Source of the DNA: Paenibacillus puerhi
GTDB taxonomy: Bacteria; Bacillota; Bacilli; Paenibacillales; NBRC-103111
DNA length: 64,000 nt
Reading direction: 5' to 3'
Assembly: GCF_009846885.1 (NCBI RefSeq)
Contig: NZ_WUWM01000009.1
Location: 62,001 to 126,000 of the forward strand
The translations under genes and the position numbers were made by a program. This document shows, piece by piece, positions 35,016 to 42,792 of this stretch (the first letter of the stretch is position 1; every line of letters starts with the position of its first letter). The notes under the pieces are model-generated. The model was not told the DNA's origin, ran no database searches, and saw only the letters and a program-made list of their open reading frames with translations.

Positions 35016-35155
35016 AGCTCCTCATAAGTCGGTACTTTCGGTGTGGGTGCATCTTCGGGCTTGGGGGCGCTGCGCTCGACTAAGGTCTCCTTGTGTTCCG
35101 GCAGCATCATGCGGCTTGCTTCCCATCGTCCGTTTCCCGTTAGCTTTATACTCAT
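34661..35155 (-). CDS. YolD-like protein
   Basis: The 164-residue protein of the YolD family starts MSIKLTGNGRWEASRMMLPEH, the family signature region. In Bacillus these genes lie beside Y-family polymerases (UvrX, YqjW) and belong to the SOS response. The rest is alpha-helical with a C-terminal strand pair (DDREDHDLHFRYIYRGYEDRFVITRDVAKATIG). The start overlaps the polymerase stop by 4 bases, so both genes share the upstream SOS-type promoter. The function is not known. Confidence 0.85.
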   Translation of the reverse strand: MSIKLTGNGRWEASRMMLPEHKETLVERSAPKPEDAPTPKVPTYEELELIRDAVLLPFMLTIVEDNSKDLLLLTSPLKKLYVMAAHVLLDHLHKELVHVNKELRARKIKVFRDDREDHDLHFRYIYRGYEDRFVITRDVAKATIGMKIAQRIRIIGSALQTGMS

Positions 35156-36405
35156 CTGTAGTGTCCTCCAATTTTTATGCTTCGCTCACGCGCTTGGCCT
35201 GCAGTCAGCAGCGAGGAGGCCCGCAGCAGGGATGCACTGCCGAATCGACGTTTGATCTCATCCGTAGAGCGTTCCAGCCTGCGCAGCCTTTCTTTGTCCT
35301 CAAACAAGGAGAGCTGGTACGTTGCCCCTTTGCTTAACCCCGTTAACGTCACTCCAAGCCTGCGGACCGGGAGGCCGTCCCAGTGCCGGTAAAACAGGCG
35401 TTTCACCGCGCCATAGATATCGAATGTGATATCGGTGGCCTCGGGCAATGTCGTCTGCCGGCTGAAGCCGGTAGGATGATCGAAGTCCGTGCCGGAGCAT
35501 CCGACGTGGATGACGCGGCCCATGTAGCCTTTCTTCCGTGCGCGTCTTCCTACTTCCTCCGATAGCTCGAGGAGCACGACGTTGATCTCGTCCGCTCGGG
35601 CATAGTCGCGCGGCAGCGTCATGCCGTGGCCTATCGCCTTTTGTTCGTTATGCGTCTGCGGCGTAACCGGCGAAGGGTCGATGCCGTTTGCCGTTTGCCA
35701 GAACAGCTCGGCCTGGATGTCGCTGTTTTTGCCCATTCGCTTACGGAGTTTATATTTGAGATCCGGCAAAGGCATCTGCGCCAGGTCGCCAATGCGATCA
35801 ATGCCCATCCAGCGGAAGTGTTGGGTCATTCGCCGCGCGACCCCGTACATTTTTTCGATAGGCAGCGGCCACAGCTGCTTGGAGATGTCGGCGCGGGGCA
35901 GACTAAAGATGCCTTCGGCTGTTTTCTTGGCAAAGTTATCGCAAGCCGTTTTGGCCAGAACTTTGGAATCCCCGATCCCCACGCGGCTCCAGACGCCTGT
36001 GGACAGAAGAATCTTGGCCTGGATATGCTTGGCGATCTGGACAGGGGAGCCAAAATACCCTATGCTGCCTGTTACGTCCATAAATTGCTCGTCGATGGAG
36101 AACGGCTCGACAAGGTCGGTGAAGGACTCGAAGATGCCGGTAATCAGCAAGGAAACCTCGATATAGGTTTGCATGCGCGGACGAATAACGACCAGCTCCG
36201 GGCACTTGCCCAGCGCTTCGCCCAAGGTTTCCGCCGTCGTTACGCCTCGCTGCTTGGCAATGGGACAGGCGGCCAAAATAATACCCGAACGGCGGGCTGG
36301 ATCGCCTGCGACGGCAACCGGCTGATGGACAAGTTCGGGGCGAGCGGCCTTTTCGACACTTGCGTAAAAGGATTGGCAGTCCGCCAGCAAAATCACACGC
36401 TCCAT
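35152..36405 (-). CDS. Y-family translesion DNA polymerase (UvrX/YqjW-like)
   Basis: This 417-residue UmuC/DinB-type polymerase copies past damaged template bases. It has ADCQSFYASVEKAARPE (first metal Asp), FSIDEQFMDVTGS (catalytic Asp-Glu) and a helix-hairpin-helix thumb (MGIDRIGDLAQM). SIDEQF rather than SIDEAF and the partner YolD point to the UvrX/YqjW branch. ATG 36405 (MERVILLADC) has AGGAGTGA 7 bases upstream. A perfect-core LexA site lies just downstream of its -10. Confidence 0.93.
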   Translation of the reverse strand: MERVILLADCQSFYASVEKAARPELVHQPVAVAGDPARRSGIILAACPIAKQRGVTTAETLGEALGKCPELVVIRPRMQTYIEVSLLITGIFESFTDLVEPFSIDEQFMDVTGSIGYFGSPVQIAKHIQAKILLSTGVWSRVGIGDSKVLAKTACDNFAKKTAEGIFSLPRADISKQLWPLPIEKMYGVARRMTQHFRWMGIDRIGDLAQMPLPDLKYKLRKRMGKNSDIQAELFWQTANGIDPSPVTPQTHNEQKAIGHGMTLPRDYARADEINVVLLELSEEVGRRARKKGYMGRVIHVGCSGTDFDHPTGFSRQTTLPEATDITFDIYGAVKRLFYRHWDGLPVRRLGVTLTGLSKGATYQLSLFEDKERLRRLERSTDEIKRRFGSASLLRASSLLTAGQARERSIKIGGHYR

Positions 36406-36424
36406 GCGCTTCACTCCTGGATGG

Positions 36425-36477
36425 GAACAAACGTTCTGTTTGTTGCTATTATATCCGAACAAGTGAGCTTTATACAA
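36425..36477 (-). promoter_or_regulatory. SOS-type promoter of the polymerase-yolD operon
   Basis: On the minus strand TTGTAT (36477-36472), 18 bp and TATAAT (36453-36448). A perfect LexA core GAAC-AAAC-GTTC occupies 36425-36436, just past the expected start. A second, weaker half-site, GTTCG, abuts the -10 as GTTCGGATATAAT, the same arrangement as at the mrfAB promoter. Confidence 0.85.
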
Positions 36478-36633
36478 CAGAAATAATTTGACAAGGAAAA
36501 TAATTGGGAAGGCACATAAGGGTAATTAAAATACCGGGATGGAGCAAGAACGGATTTTAGGGGAAAATAGGTGTATACTTCTACTTATGAAGTTCCCATC
36601 ATGAAAAATGAATAGATGAGGAGGGCTTGGACA

Positions 36634-36855
36634 GTGGGAGATGTTAAGCATCATCATGACGTGGAATGCGACCTGCCGAACGTAGGCAAACCAGCGCTTC
36701 GCGCATTCACTCAGGCGGGGTACTTGCGGCTTGAGCAGTTTACCCGACTGACGGAGGCCGAGCTTCTTAAGCTGCATGGGGTAGGACCTAAAGCGATAGA
36801 ATTGATTCGGCGGGCCCTTGCCGCAAAGGGGCAGTCGTTTGCCGACAGGCCTTAA
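36634..36855 (+). CDS. Small helix-hairpin-helix DNA-binding protein
   Basis: The 73-residue protein resembles the C-terminal domain of RNA polymerase alpha. Two helix-hairpin-helix-like turns are visible: LPNVGKPALRAFTQAGY and LLKLHGVGPKAIELIRRAL. GTG 36634 has GAGGAGG 9 bases upstream; ATG 36616 overlaps that site. Its neighbour, divergent, is the translesion polymerase; whether they work together is unknown. Confidence 0.8.
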   Translation: MGDVKHHHDVECDLPNVGKPALRAFTQAGYLRLEQFTRLTEAELLKLHGVGPKAIELIRRALAAKGQSFADRP

Positions 36856-36861
36856 TGTTCA

Positions 36862-36960
36862 AGAAATAGAGTGAATATGCGCTGCAGCTCAGGTGGCGAT
36901 AGCGTAGGTTCATCCTCGTAAGGTCGCGGGTAGGTCTCCCGTCTCCGCTATTCTATTTCT
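36862..36960. ncRNA. Candidate structured RNA or tRNA relic
   Basis: Bases fold around an outer stem (AGAAATAGA 36862-36870 with 36952-36960), an inner TAGCG/CGCTA stem (36900-36904 with 36946-36950), a CCT-CGTA-AGG hairpin and a 5-bp stem with 7-nt loop (36926-36942). The last resembles a tRNA T-arm preceded by a 5-nt variable loop, but the loop lacks TTC and no acceptor stem fits. It is not a recognised riboswitch. Confidence 0.3.
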
Positions 36961-36987
36961 ATCCCGATTGTTGTATAGTGCTGTTAT

Positions 36988-37012
36988 AGCGCCTTTGCAG
37001 GGCGTTTTTTTT
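36988..37012 (+). terminator. Short hairpin with T8
   Basis: AGCGCC (36988-36993) pairs with 37001-37006 using one G-U, then a run of Ts. It lies between the HhH gene and the CAP-domain gene. It may end the HhH transcript or act as leader terminator of the next gene. Confidence 0.55.
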
Positions 37013-37042
37013 ACGATAAAAATAGAGTATGGGGGAATGAGA

Positions 37043-38632
37043 ATGAAAAGGTACGTAATCTTATTTATCGTTCTGGTGCTTGCATGGGGAGGAGGCTGGG
37101 AGTTGTCGGCGGCGGCTGCCGGACAAGCCTCAGAAGGGGAACAGACTTATAAGGATTACCAGTTGGAAGCGCTGCGGTATTTGAACGAGCTTCGGGAAAA
37201 CCTGGGCTTACAGAAAGTGAAGCTGAACCCGCAAATAACAAAAGCGGCGGAAAATCACGCCAAATATGTGGTCGATAATCGTACGGCGGGACAAGGCTTA
37301 GACGCGCATAACGAGACGGAAGGCATGCCTGGTTTTACCGGTAACGGCCCTACCGACCGGGCAAAGGCTGCCGGATACTCAGGTTCCGTGTCAGAGGTCA
37401 TCTCTTATTCCGGAAACGGAGCGAAGGGCGCAATCGATTCCTGGCTCAATACAGCCTATCATCGATCGCCGTTAACTAGTCCGTTTGCAGATGAGTTTGG
37501 CATCGGGATTGTCAATAACACGGCTGTGCTTAATATGTCTTCTCAGAACAAGGGTGAAGATGAAATTGTGTTTTATCCCTATGATGGGCAGACAGGTGTA
37601 GACATTGGCTTCTACGGAGCAGAGAACCCGAATCCGTTGGAGCAATTTGGGATCGCCAAATCGGGCTATATTATTTCCGTTCAATCTGTACGAAATTTCG
37701 ATCCATTTGAAGTAACGGTTACGGATAGTAAGGGAAGCAAGATTCCTTATTATTATGAGAAAAGAGGCATAGATTTCTTTATTTATCCTGTTTATGAATT
37801 AGCCTATGATGAACTTTATACGGTAGAGATCTCTTATGAGTCAAACCACAGCTTCAACTCAACCTTCAGAACAAAGCCGAAACCAGCCGGGGGCAATGGT
37901 CCGCAGGAAGTCAGCGTGAAGATCAACGGCAAATTCGCGCCAATTACCGGTCAAAAGCCGATGATGAAGGATGGCAGCACCTATGTCCCGCTGCGGGCGG
38001 TATTTGAACGCTTGCATTCCAAGGTAGATTGGGACGATGAAATAAAAACGATTGCCATTGCAAAGCAGGATACTTCAGTAAAGCTGACCATCGACAGTAA
38101 TACCGCTTACGTGAACGGTCAGGAAGTTCATTTGGAGCAGCCTCCTTTTTTATACAATGAAACTGCTTTTGTGCCGTTGCGTTTTATCAGCGAATCGATC
38201 GGTGCTAAGGTAGATTGGGATGCGGCGGAGCGCGTTGCGCTGATCGATGTCGAACTAGGTGAAGCCGAGGACCCGATGGAAGAAGCAAGAGCTGCGGAAA
38301 AAGCCAAGCTTAAAGCGGAAAAGGCGAGAGAAGCGAACGTGCAGGAAACCCACCTGGGCGGTGTGGAGCAATTTAAGAGGCTGGTTGACCGGTACGGCTA
38401 TCAGCTGGAACCAAGTCAAAGTGCAACAAGTGATGATTGGACCACCTATTATGATATAAAAGACGGCACCGGCAACATATTTGCCGAATACAATCAATCG
38501 CGTTTTTTCGGGGACAGTGACTTCCCGGTATATTGTTGTTGCTGCTTCCGCGCGGGCCGGCAATCAAAGGAGAGGAAGCGTTCAGCTATATGTCAAACGA
38601 ACTTAATGATCCAAAGCAACAACCAAAAGTAA
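37043..38632 (+). CDS. Secreted CAP/SCP-domain protein with stalk repeats
   Basis: The 529-residue protein has a signal peptide (MKRYVILFIVLVLAWGG... to about residue 27) and a CAP (SCP/PR1) domain at about 35-170 with AALRYLNELR-like helix, NHAKYV and AYHRSPL. A copper-amine-oxidase-type stalk pair follows at about 290-410 (YVPLRAVFERLHSKVDWDDE and FVPLRFISESIGAKVDWDAA), then a Lys/Glu helix. The last ~40 residues (VYCCCCFRAG, then basic) look out of frame: shifting by one base gives YIVVAAS, more protein-like. The 3' end overlaps the region just before the MFS start. ATG 37043 sits 6 bases after GGGGGA. Confidence 0.82.
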   Translation: MKRYVILFIVLVLAWGGGWELSAAAAGQASEGEQTYKDYQLEALRYLNELRENLGLQKVKLNPQITKAAENHAKYVVDNRTAGQGLDAHNETEGMPGFTGNGPTDRAKAAGYSGSVSEVISYSGNGAKGAIDSWLNTAYHRSPLTSPFADEFGIGIVNNTAVLNMSSQNKGEDEIVFYPYDGQTGVDIGFYGAENPNPLEQFGIAKSGYIISVQSVRNFDPFEVTVTDSKGSKIPYYYEKRGIDFFIYPVYELAYDELYTVEISYESNHSFNSTFRTKPKPAGGNGPQEVSVKINGKFAPITGQKPMMKDGSTYVPLRAVFERLHSKVDWDDEIKTIAIAKQDTSVKLTIDSNTAYVNGQEVHLEQPPFLYNETAFVPLRFISESIGAKVDWDAAERVALIDVELGEAEDPMEEARAAEKAKLKAEKAREANVQETHLGGVEQFKRLVDRYGYQLEPSQSATSDDWTTYYDIKDGTGNIFAEYNQSRFFGDSDFPVYCCCCFRAGRQSKERKRSAICQTNLMIQSNNQK

Positions 38633-40011
38633 AATACATCACCATCAGCCTATTAATGGGATTGATCTTAGCCTCTATAGATCAGACTATCGTATCCACG
38701 GCTATGCCGACTATCATCAAACAATTGGATGGATTGTCCTTATACAGCTGGGTGTTCACCATCTATATGTTAGCTTCGACGACCGCTATCCCGGTTTACG
38801 GGAAGCTGGCGGATTTATTCGGACGCAGGAACGTCTACTTAATTGGCTTATCCCTCTTCCTGGCAGGGTCCGTTCTATGCGGATTCGCAGGAAGCATGAC
38901 GCAATTGATTGTCTTCAGAGGAATTCAGGGATTGGGAGCCGGGGCATTGATGCCGATTACCTTTACCATAGTCGGGGATCTGTACCCGCCGGAATCAAGA
39001 GGGAAGTTCATGGGCTTGTTCAGCGCCGTGTTCTCGATCTCCAGCATTCTCGGGCCGGCACTCGGCGGAATGATCTCCGAACACTTAGGCTGGGGCTGGA
39101 TTTTTTTCATAAACCTCCCGATCGGTATTCCCGCCATCTACCTTATGGCTGCTGCTTGGAATGAAAGCAAGCGCTATGCGAGACGGTCCATCGATTGGGC
39201 CGGTGTTGTCGCGTTCAGCATCTCGATCGTCTCTCTTTTACTGGCGCTGGTTCTAACCGGAGACTCACCAACCATAATCGCCTTGTTCAGTCTAAGCGCT
39301 CTCTTTCTTGCTTTGTTCATACGGATCGAGACGAAGGCGAAAGAACCGATGCTGCCGCTTCATCTATTTAAGATCCGCGTCATTGCTTTCGGAAACATTG
39401 CCGGATTTTTTATGAGCGCCGGAATGTTTGGTGCGATTGCGTTCATTCCTCTTTTTGCCCAGGACGTGATGGGGGTGAGCCCTACCTACGCCGGTTACAT
39501 CCTGATACCGCTCATGCTGTCCGTAGTTGTGACTACGACAATAGGCGGAAGGTTGATGAGCAAGGTTTCGTACCGGGCCATTCTCGTTCCCAGCATGGCT
39601 CTAATGGCAATCGGATTGGGGCTGCTCGGTGGGATGACGGTTGATACGACTGCGCTGCAGTTGGTCTTGTACATGATCATTACGGGCCTAGGCATGGGGG
39701 CGCTGTATCCGGTAGTCGGCACTGCTGCACAAAGTGCAGTGGGGCCTGGAATCCGGGGTGTCGCTACCTCTTCCTCTCAATTTTTCCGGTCTATCGGAGG
39801 AACGATCGGAGTCAGCGTGCTTGGCAGTTTGCTAACGCAGCGAATGGCTGCAGGCGGAAGCGAAGCCGATTCCAGAGTGGTGCTGAGCCATGCCTTGAAT
39901 AGTGTCTTCCTGGTTGGGCTCGGCTTTGTCCTGATCGCTCTGATTGCCTGCTTCTTGATGGGGAATGCGAGATTAGTTCCGAAAGCTAGCCATGTGAAGC
40001 AAGGGGCTTGA
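38590..40011 (+). CDS. DHA2-type MFS drug exporter (14 helices)
   Basis: The 473-residue EmrB/QacA-like transporter starts MSNELNDPKQQPKVKYITIS. Helix 1 holds LASIDQTIVSTAMPTI, the DHA2 signature with a membrane Asp. Motif A is GKLADLFGRRNVYLIG, and motif C lies in SSILGPALGGMISEHLGW. It should exchange protons for drugs or toxic metabolites. AGGAGAGGAAG lies about 12 bases upstream. The gene overlaps the 3' end of the CAP-domain gene by 43 bases in another frame. A terminator follows. Confidence 0.9.
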   Translation: MSNELNDPKQQPKVKYITISLLMGLILASIDQTIVSTAMPTIIKQLDGLSLYSWVFTIYMLASTTAIPVYGKLADLFGRRNVYLIGLSLFLAGSVLCGFAGSMTQLIVFRGIQGLGAGALMPITFTIVGDLYPPESRGKFMGLFSAVFSISSILGPALGGMISEHLGWGWIFFINLPIGIPAIYLMAAAWNESKRYARRSIDWAGVVAFSISIVSLLLALVLTGDSPTIIALFSLSALFLALFIRIETKAKEPMLPLHLFKIRVIAFGNIAGFFMSAGMFGAIAFIPLFAQDVMGVSPTYAGYILIPLMLSVVVTTTIGGRLMSKVSYRAILVPSMALMAIGLGLLGGMTVDTTALQLVLYMIITGLGMGALYPVVGTAAQSAVGPGIRGVATSSSQFFRSIGGTIGVSVLGSLLTQRMAAGGSEADSRVVLSHALNSVFLVGLGFVLIALIACFLMGNARLVPKASHVKQGA

Positions 40012-40086
40012 ACGTGCATGGTAGAACGGATGGTTGTCCGTAAGAGCGGCCCTTCGTAAAATAAGTATAGACCGATCCAATAAATG

Positions 40087-40127
40087 AAACAGCGGCGGAC
40101 TAAATTGTTTAGAATGCCGCTGTTTTA
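40087..40127 (+). terminator. Terminator of the DHA2 exporter gene
   Basis: AAACAGCGGC (40087-40096) pairs perfectly with 40116-40125, followed by TTAT. Confidence 0.75.
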
Positions 40128-40248
40128 TATGGATGGACGGAAATGGATCGCCAGAGCCGCCGCTCGAATGAGATGTACCTGGAATGACCGTATTCCTTTT
40201 TAATGTTAAAATGACATGAACACATACAGCAATTTGGAGGGGGAACCA

Positions 40249-40875
40249 TTGTTTGATTTTTCTACCTTGTTGACGTTCGTAGTCGTCGTACTTGGCTTGT
40301 TCTTGATACCAGGGCCGGCTGTTCTTCTTACAGCTACTCGTACGATACAAGGCGGGCGTAAAGCGGGAGTCCTTGCAGGCGCGGGGATCGCGACCGGCGA
40401 TTTGATTCATACCCTATGTTCAGCAGCCGGACTTTCGGCCATCCTGATGACGTCTGCCCTTGCCTTCAATTTTGTCAAATATGCAGGAGCGGCCTACTTG
40501 CTTTACTTAGGAATTCGCGCGATGTTGGAAAAGCCCGCAGCGCCTCAAGCGGCGAAGCCTTCTCCGGCAACGACTTCAAGCGCTTATTGGCAAGCCATCT
40601 TCATTGAAGTTTTAAATCCGAAAACAGCTCTTTTCTTTCTGGCGTTTTTGCCGCAGTTTGTGCATCCGGAGCGGGGGGACTCTTTCCTTCAAATTTTGAC
40701 ACTCGGTCTGATCTTTGTACTGCTGAGTATCCTGTACACGACCGGTATCGCGATGAGTGTCCGTCTACTCGCGGGATTCATCAAACGGGTCTCTTGGATA
40801 AGCCGTTGGAGCGGTAAGGCCGTAGGGGCTATTTATATTAGTCTTGGGTTGAAGGTGGCCGTAGAGAGTCGGTGA
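40249..40875 (+). CDS. LysE/RhtB-family exporter
   Basis: The 208-residue protein has six hydrophobic spans and typical LysE features: FLIPGPAVLLTATRTIQGGRKAG near residue 19-41 and FIEVLNPKTALFFLAFLPQFV. It exports an amino acid or related small molecule. I prefer TTG 40249 with GGAGGGGG 8 bases upstream; ATG 40216 would ignore that site. The substrate cannot be told. Confidence 0.85.
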   Translation: MFDFSTLLTFVVVVLGLFLIPGPAVLLTATRTIQGGRKAGVLAGAGIATGDLIHTLCSAAGLSAILMTSALAFNFVKYAGAAYLLYLGIRAMLEKPAAPQAAKPSPATTSSAYWQAIFIEVLNPKTALFFLAFLPQFVHPERGDSFLQILTLGLIFVLLSILYTTGIAMSVRLLAGFIKRVSWISRWSGKAVGAIYISLGLKVAVESR

Positions 40876-41032
40876 TGGAAATAGGAGGGGGCTTGATCGG
40901 ACGCTATGCTGGGAAGGAACTTGCTAGCGCGCCGGATGATGACGGTCTTGGCTGAGAAAGTTGAGGAATTAGGAAGTGATATAGTATGATCTGTTAAACA
41001 TGCGAAATAAAGGAGTGTCCTAACGTTGTTAA

Positions 41033-42577
41033 ATGACAGGCATCGTTTTACTATTATTGTTTCTTATAGCAATGCTGCTTGCGCTGCCCGGAATGGTCTC
41101 GGCGGCTGAGGTCGTGATCAAGGATGCTAATCTTGAAGCGGCAATTCGGGCCGAGCTGAAGCTTTACGGCCGGCCGTTGGACCAAGCCGATATGCTGAAG
41201 CTGACTTCACTGTTTCCTAAAGATTCGTCTCAAAAGATAGAGAGTCTTGAAGGGCTTCAGCATGCTGTCAACGTAACAGAGCTTTTTCTGCCGAATTTGG
41301 GCATCTCCCATATCGGGCCGCTCGCCGGGTTAACCCAAGTCGGTTTTCTTGGCATAAACGGGAACGAGATTGCGGATGTGGAACCGCTTCGTCAGTTAAC
41401 AAGTTTATCCAGGCTCGTCATCAGCGAGAATCAGATTGAAAGCATCGAACCGTTATCGAATCTCCACAGTCTAACCGATCTGCTGATCGGAAACAACCGG
41501 ATCAAAGATGTTGCCCCGCTGAAGGAACTGCCACTTCGTTGGCTAGTTATCAATAACAATCAGTTGGAGGATATTACTCCGCTGAGGGATATCCCAACGC
41601 TGGAAAACCTGTTTCTGGAGCATAACCAAATTTCCAACATTGACGTTCTGCTCGAGCTGCCGAAATTAAAAACGGTGATGCTGGAAGGAAACCCGCTGAA
41701 CGAACAGGCTGCATCCGTTATGGAACGCTTGAAAAATAAAGGCGTTACGATTAAAGCTTCTGAGGCAGCGACTGGAAAAAAGAATGATTCGATCCGAGTA
41801 CTGCTGGACGCTTAAAGCGTTTCGTTTGACGAAGCGCCTTTTATAGCGAATGGAACGGTGCTTGTGCCATTCAGGCCGCTTTTTGAACAATTAGGTATTG
41901 AGATTAGATGGAATGCGGAAACGAGGACGATTACCGGCGAGAAAGAGGGGACGCGATTAGTGCTTCAATTGGATAACCCCGTGGCGGAAGTAAACGGCAA
42001 GATGCTAGAGCTTCCGGTCGCTCCGACTCTCCTTAACAACAACACATTCGTGCCGCTGCGCTTTGTATCGGAATCGATTGATGCCAAAGTTGAATGGATG
42101 GACGCAAGCCGCTCGGCGATCATTCAGACCAAGCGAGAATTTAAGACTAAAGACGGCGAATTCCATTTTACGGCCTACGGCAAGTGGGATCCTGTCAGCT
42201 ACCCGGAAGCGCCTCCGGAGCTGCTGCTCGCGATCAAGTACTTCAACCACACTTATTTGTTGATACACGAGGACTCAAAAAGCGGAAAATGGAAGGGAAC
42301 GACATTAGCCGAGTACGTGAAGCAGAACAGGGATGACAGGGTGATCACAAGAGAAGCGATTATCGAGGAGAAAAAAATGAAGGTATTTGACCGCAACGCT
42401 CTTCAATTGACCTATGTCGATGACAGCGATTGGACGAAGCGTATCGTGACTTCGATCTTTTTCGAAACGGAAAGTCATTTCTATGAAATTATGAATAATT
42501 CGTATGAGGATACATATAAAGAATCGATTAATGATTTCCAAGATATACTCACCACCATGACATTTAAGCAGCCGTAA
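41033..42577 (+). pseudogene. LRR plus stalk-domain secreted protein, interrupted by an in-frame TAA
   Basis: Both halves are in one frame. Codons 1-260 encode a signal peptide (hydrophobic core then VSAAEV) and about seven internalin-like leucine-rich repeats of ~22 residues (for example ITPLRDIPTLENLFLEHNQI). They stop at TAA 41813-41815. The frame resumes directly with SVSFDEAPFIANGTVLVPFRPLF, a stalk repeat, a second one (FVPLRFVSESIDAKVEWMD) and a ~130-residue C-terminal domain. A Lys codon to TAA change would explain the break. The start is also poor: AGGAG at 41011 fits a TTG at 41026 in another frame, which suggests a second lesion near the N-terminus. Confidence 0.8.
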
Positions 42578-42651
42578 TCCTGAATGCCAGCGGCAAACCG
42601 GGTACGGTGCCGTCAAGCAGCTCCGAATTCACCATTTTTCAAAAACGGCTC

Positions 42652-42680
42652 TTGAACTCTGGAAAACTTTGATATATAAT
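42652..42680 (+). promoter_or_regulatory. Promoter of the Tad pilus operon
   Basis: TTGAAC (42652-42657), a 17-bp spacer and a perfect TATAAT (42675-42680). Transcription would start near 42687, giving a leader of about 105 bases before the first Tad gene. Confidence 0.75.
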
Positions 42681-42706
42681 CCATTTCATAAGGTTTCATA
42701 GCGAGG

Positions 42707-42761
42707 TCAACGGAAGCACCGTTGTCCGGGACATTTTGTCTCGGCAGCGCGTGCTTTTTTT
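42707..42761 (+). promoter_or_regulatory. Attenuator-like leader of the Tad operon
   Basis: Hairpin 1 is CAACGG/CCGTTG (42708-42713, 42719-42724) with loop AAGCA. That loop plus C is also the 5' arm of a terminator stem AAGCAC/GTGCTT (42714-42719, 42751-42756) capped by an inner CCGGGACA/TGTCTCGG hairpin and followed by T7 (42755-42761). The two folds exclude each other, the arrangement of a transcription attenuator. The ligand or factor is unknown. Confidence 0.55.
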
Positions 42762-42792
42762 GCGTCTCAAGTGAAAACAAGGAGGGAAAGCG

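Noticed and set aside
35626..36486. 286-residue open frame on the + strand
   Set aside because: Antisense to the Y-family polymerase; the polymerase motifs settle which strand codes.
36862..36960. Functional tRNA gene
   Set aside because: Only the T-arm geometry fits; the T-loop lacks TTC, no acceptor stem pairs and the anticodon arm does not form.
42681..42761. Cyclic-di-GMP riboswitch before the Tad operon
   Set aside because: Neither the GEMM-I core nor the class II pseudoknot elements can be found; only competing hairpins are seen.
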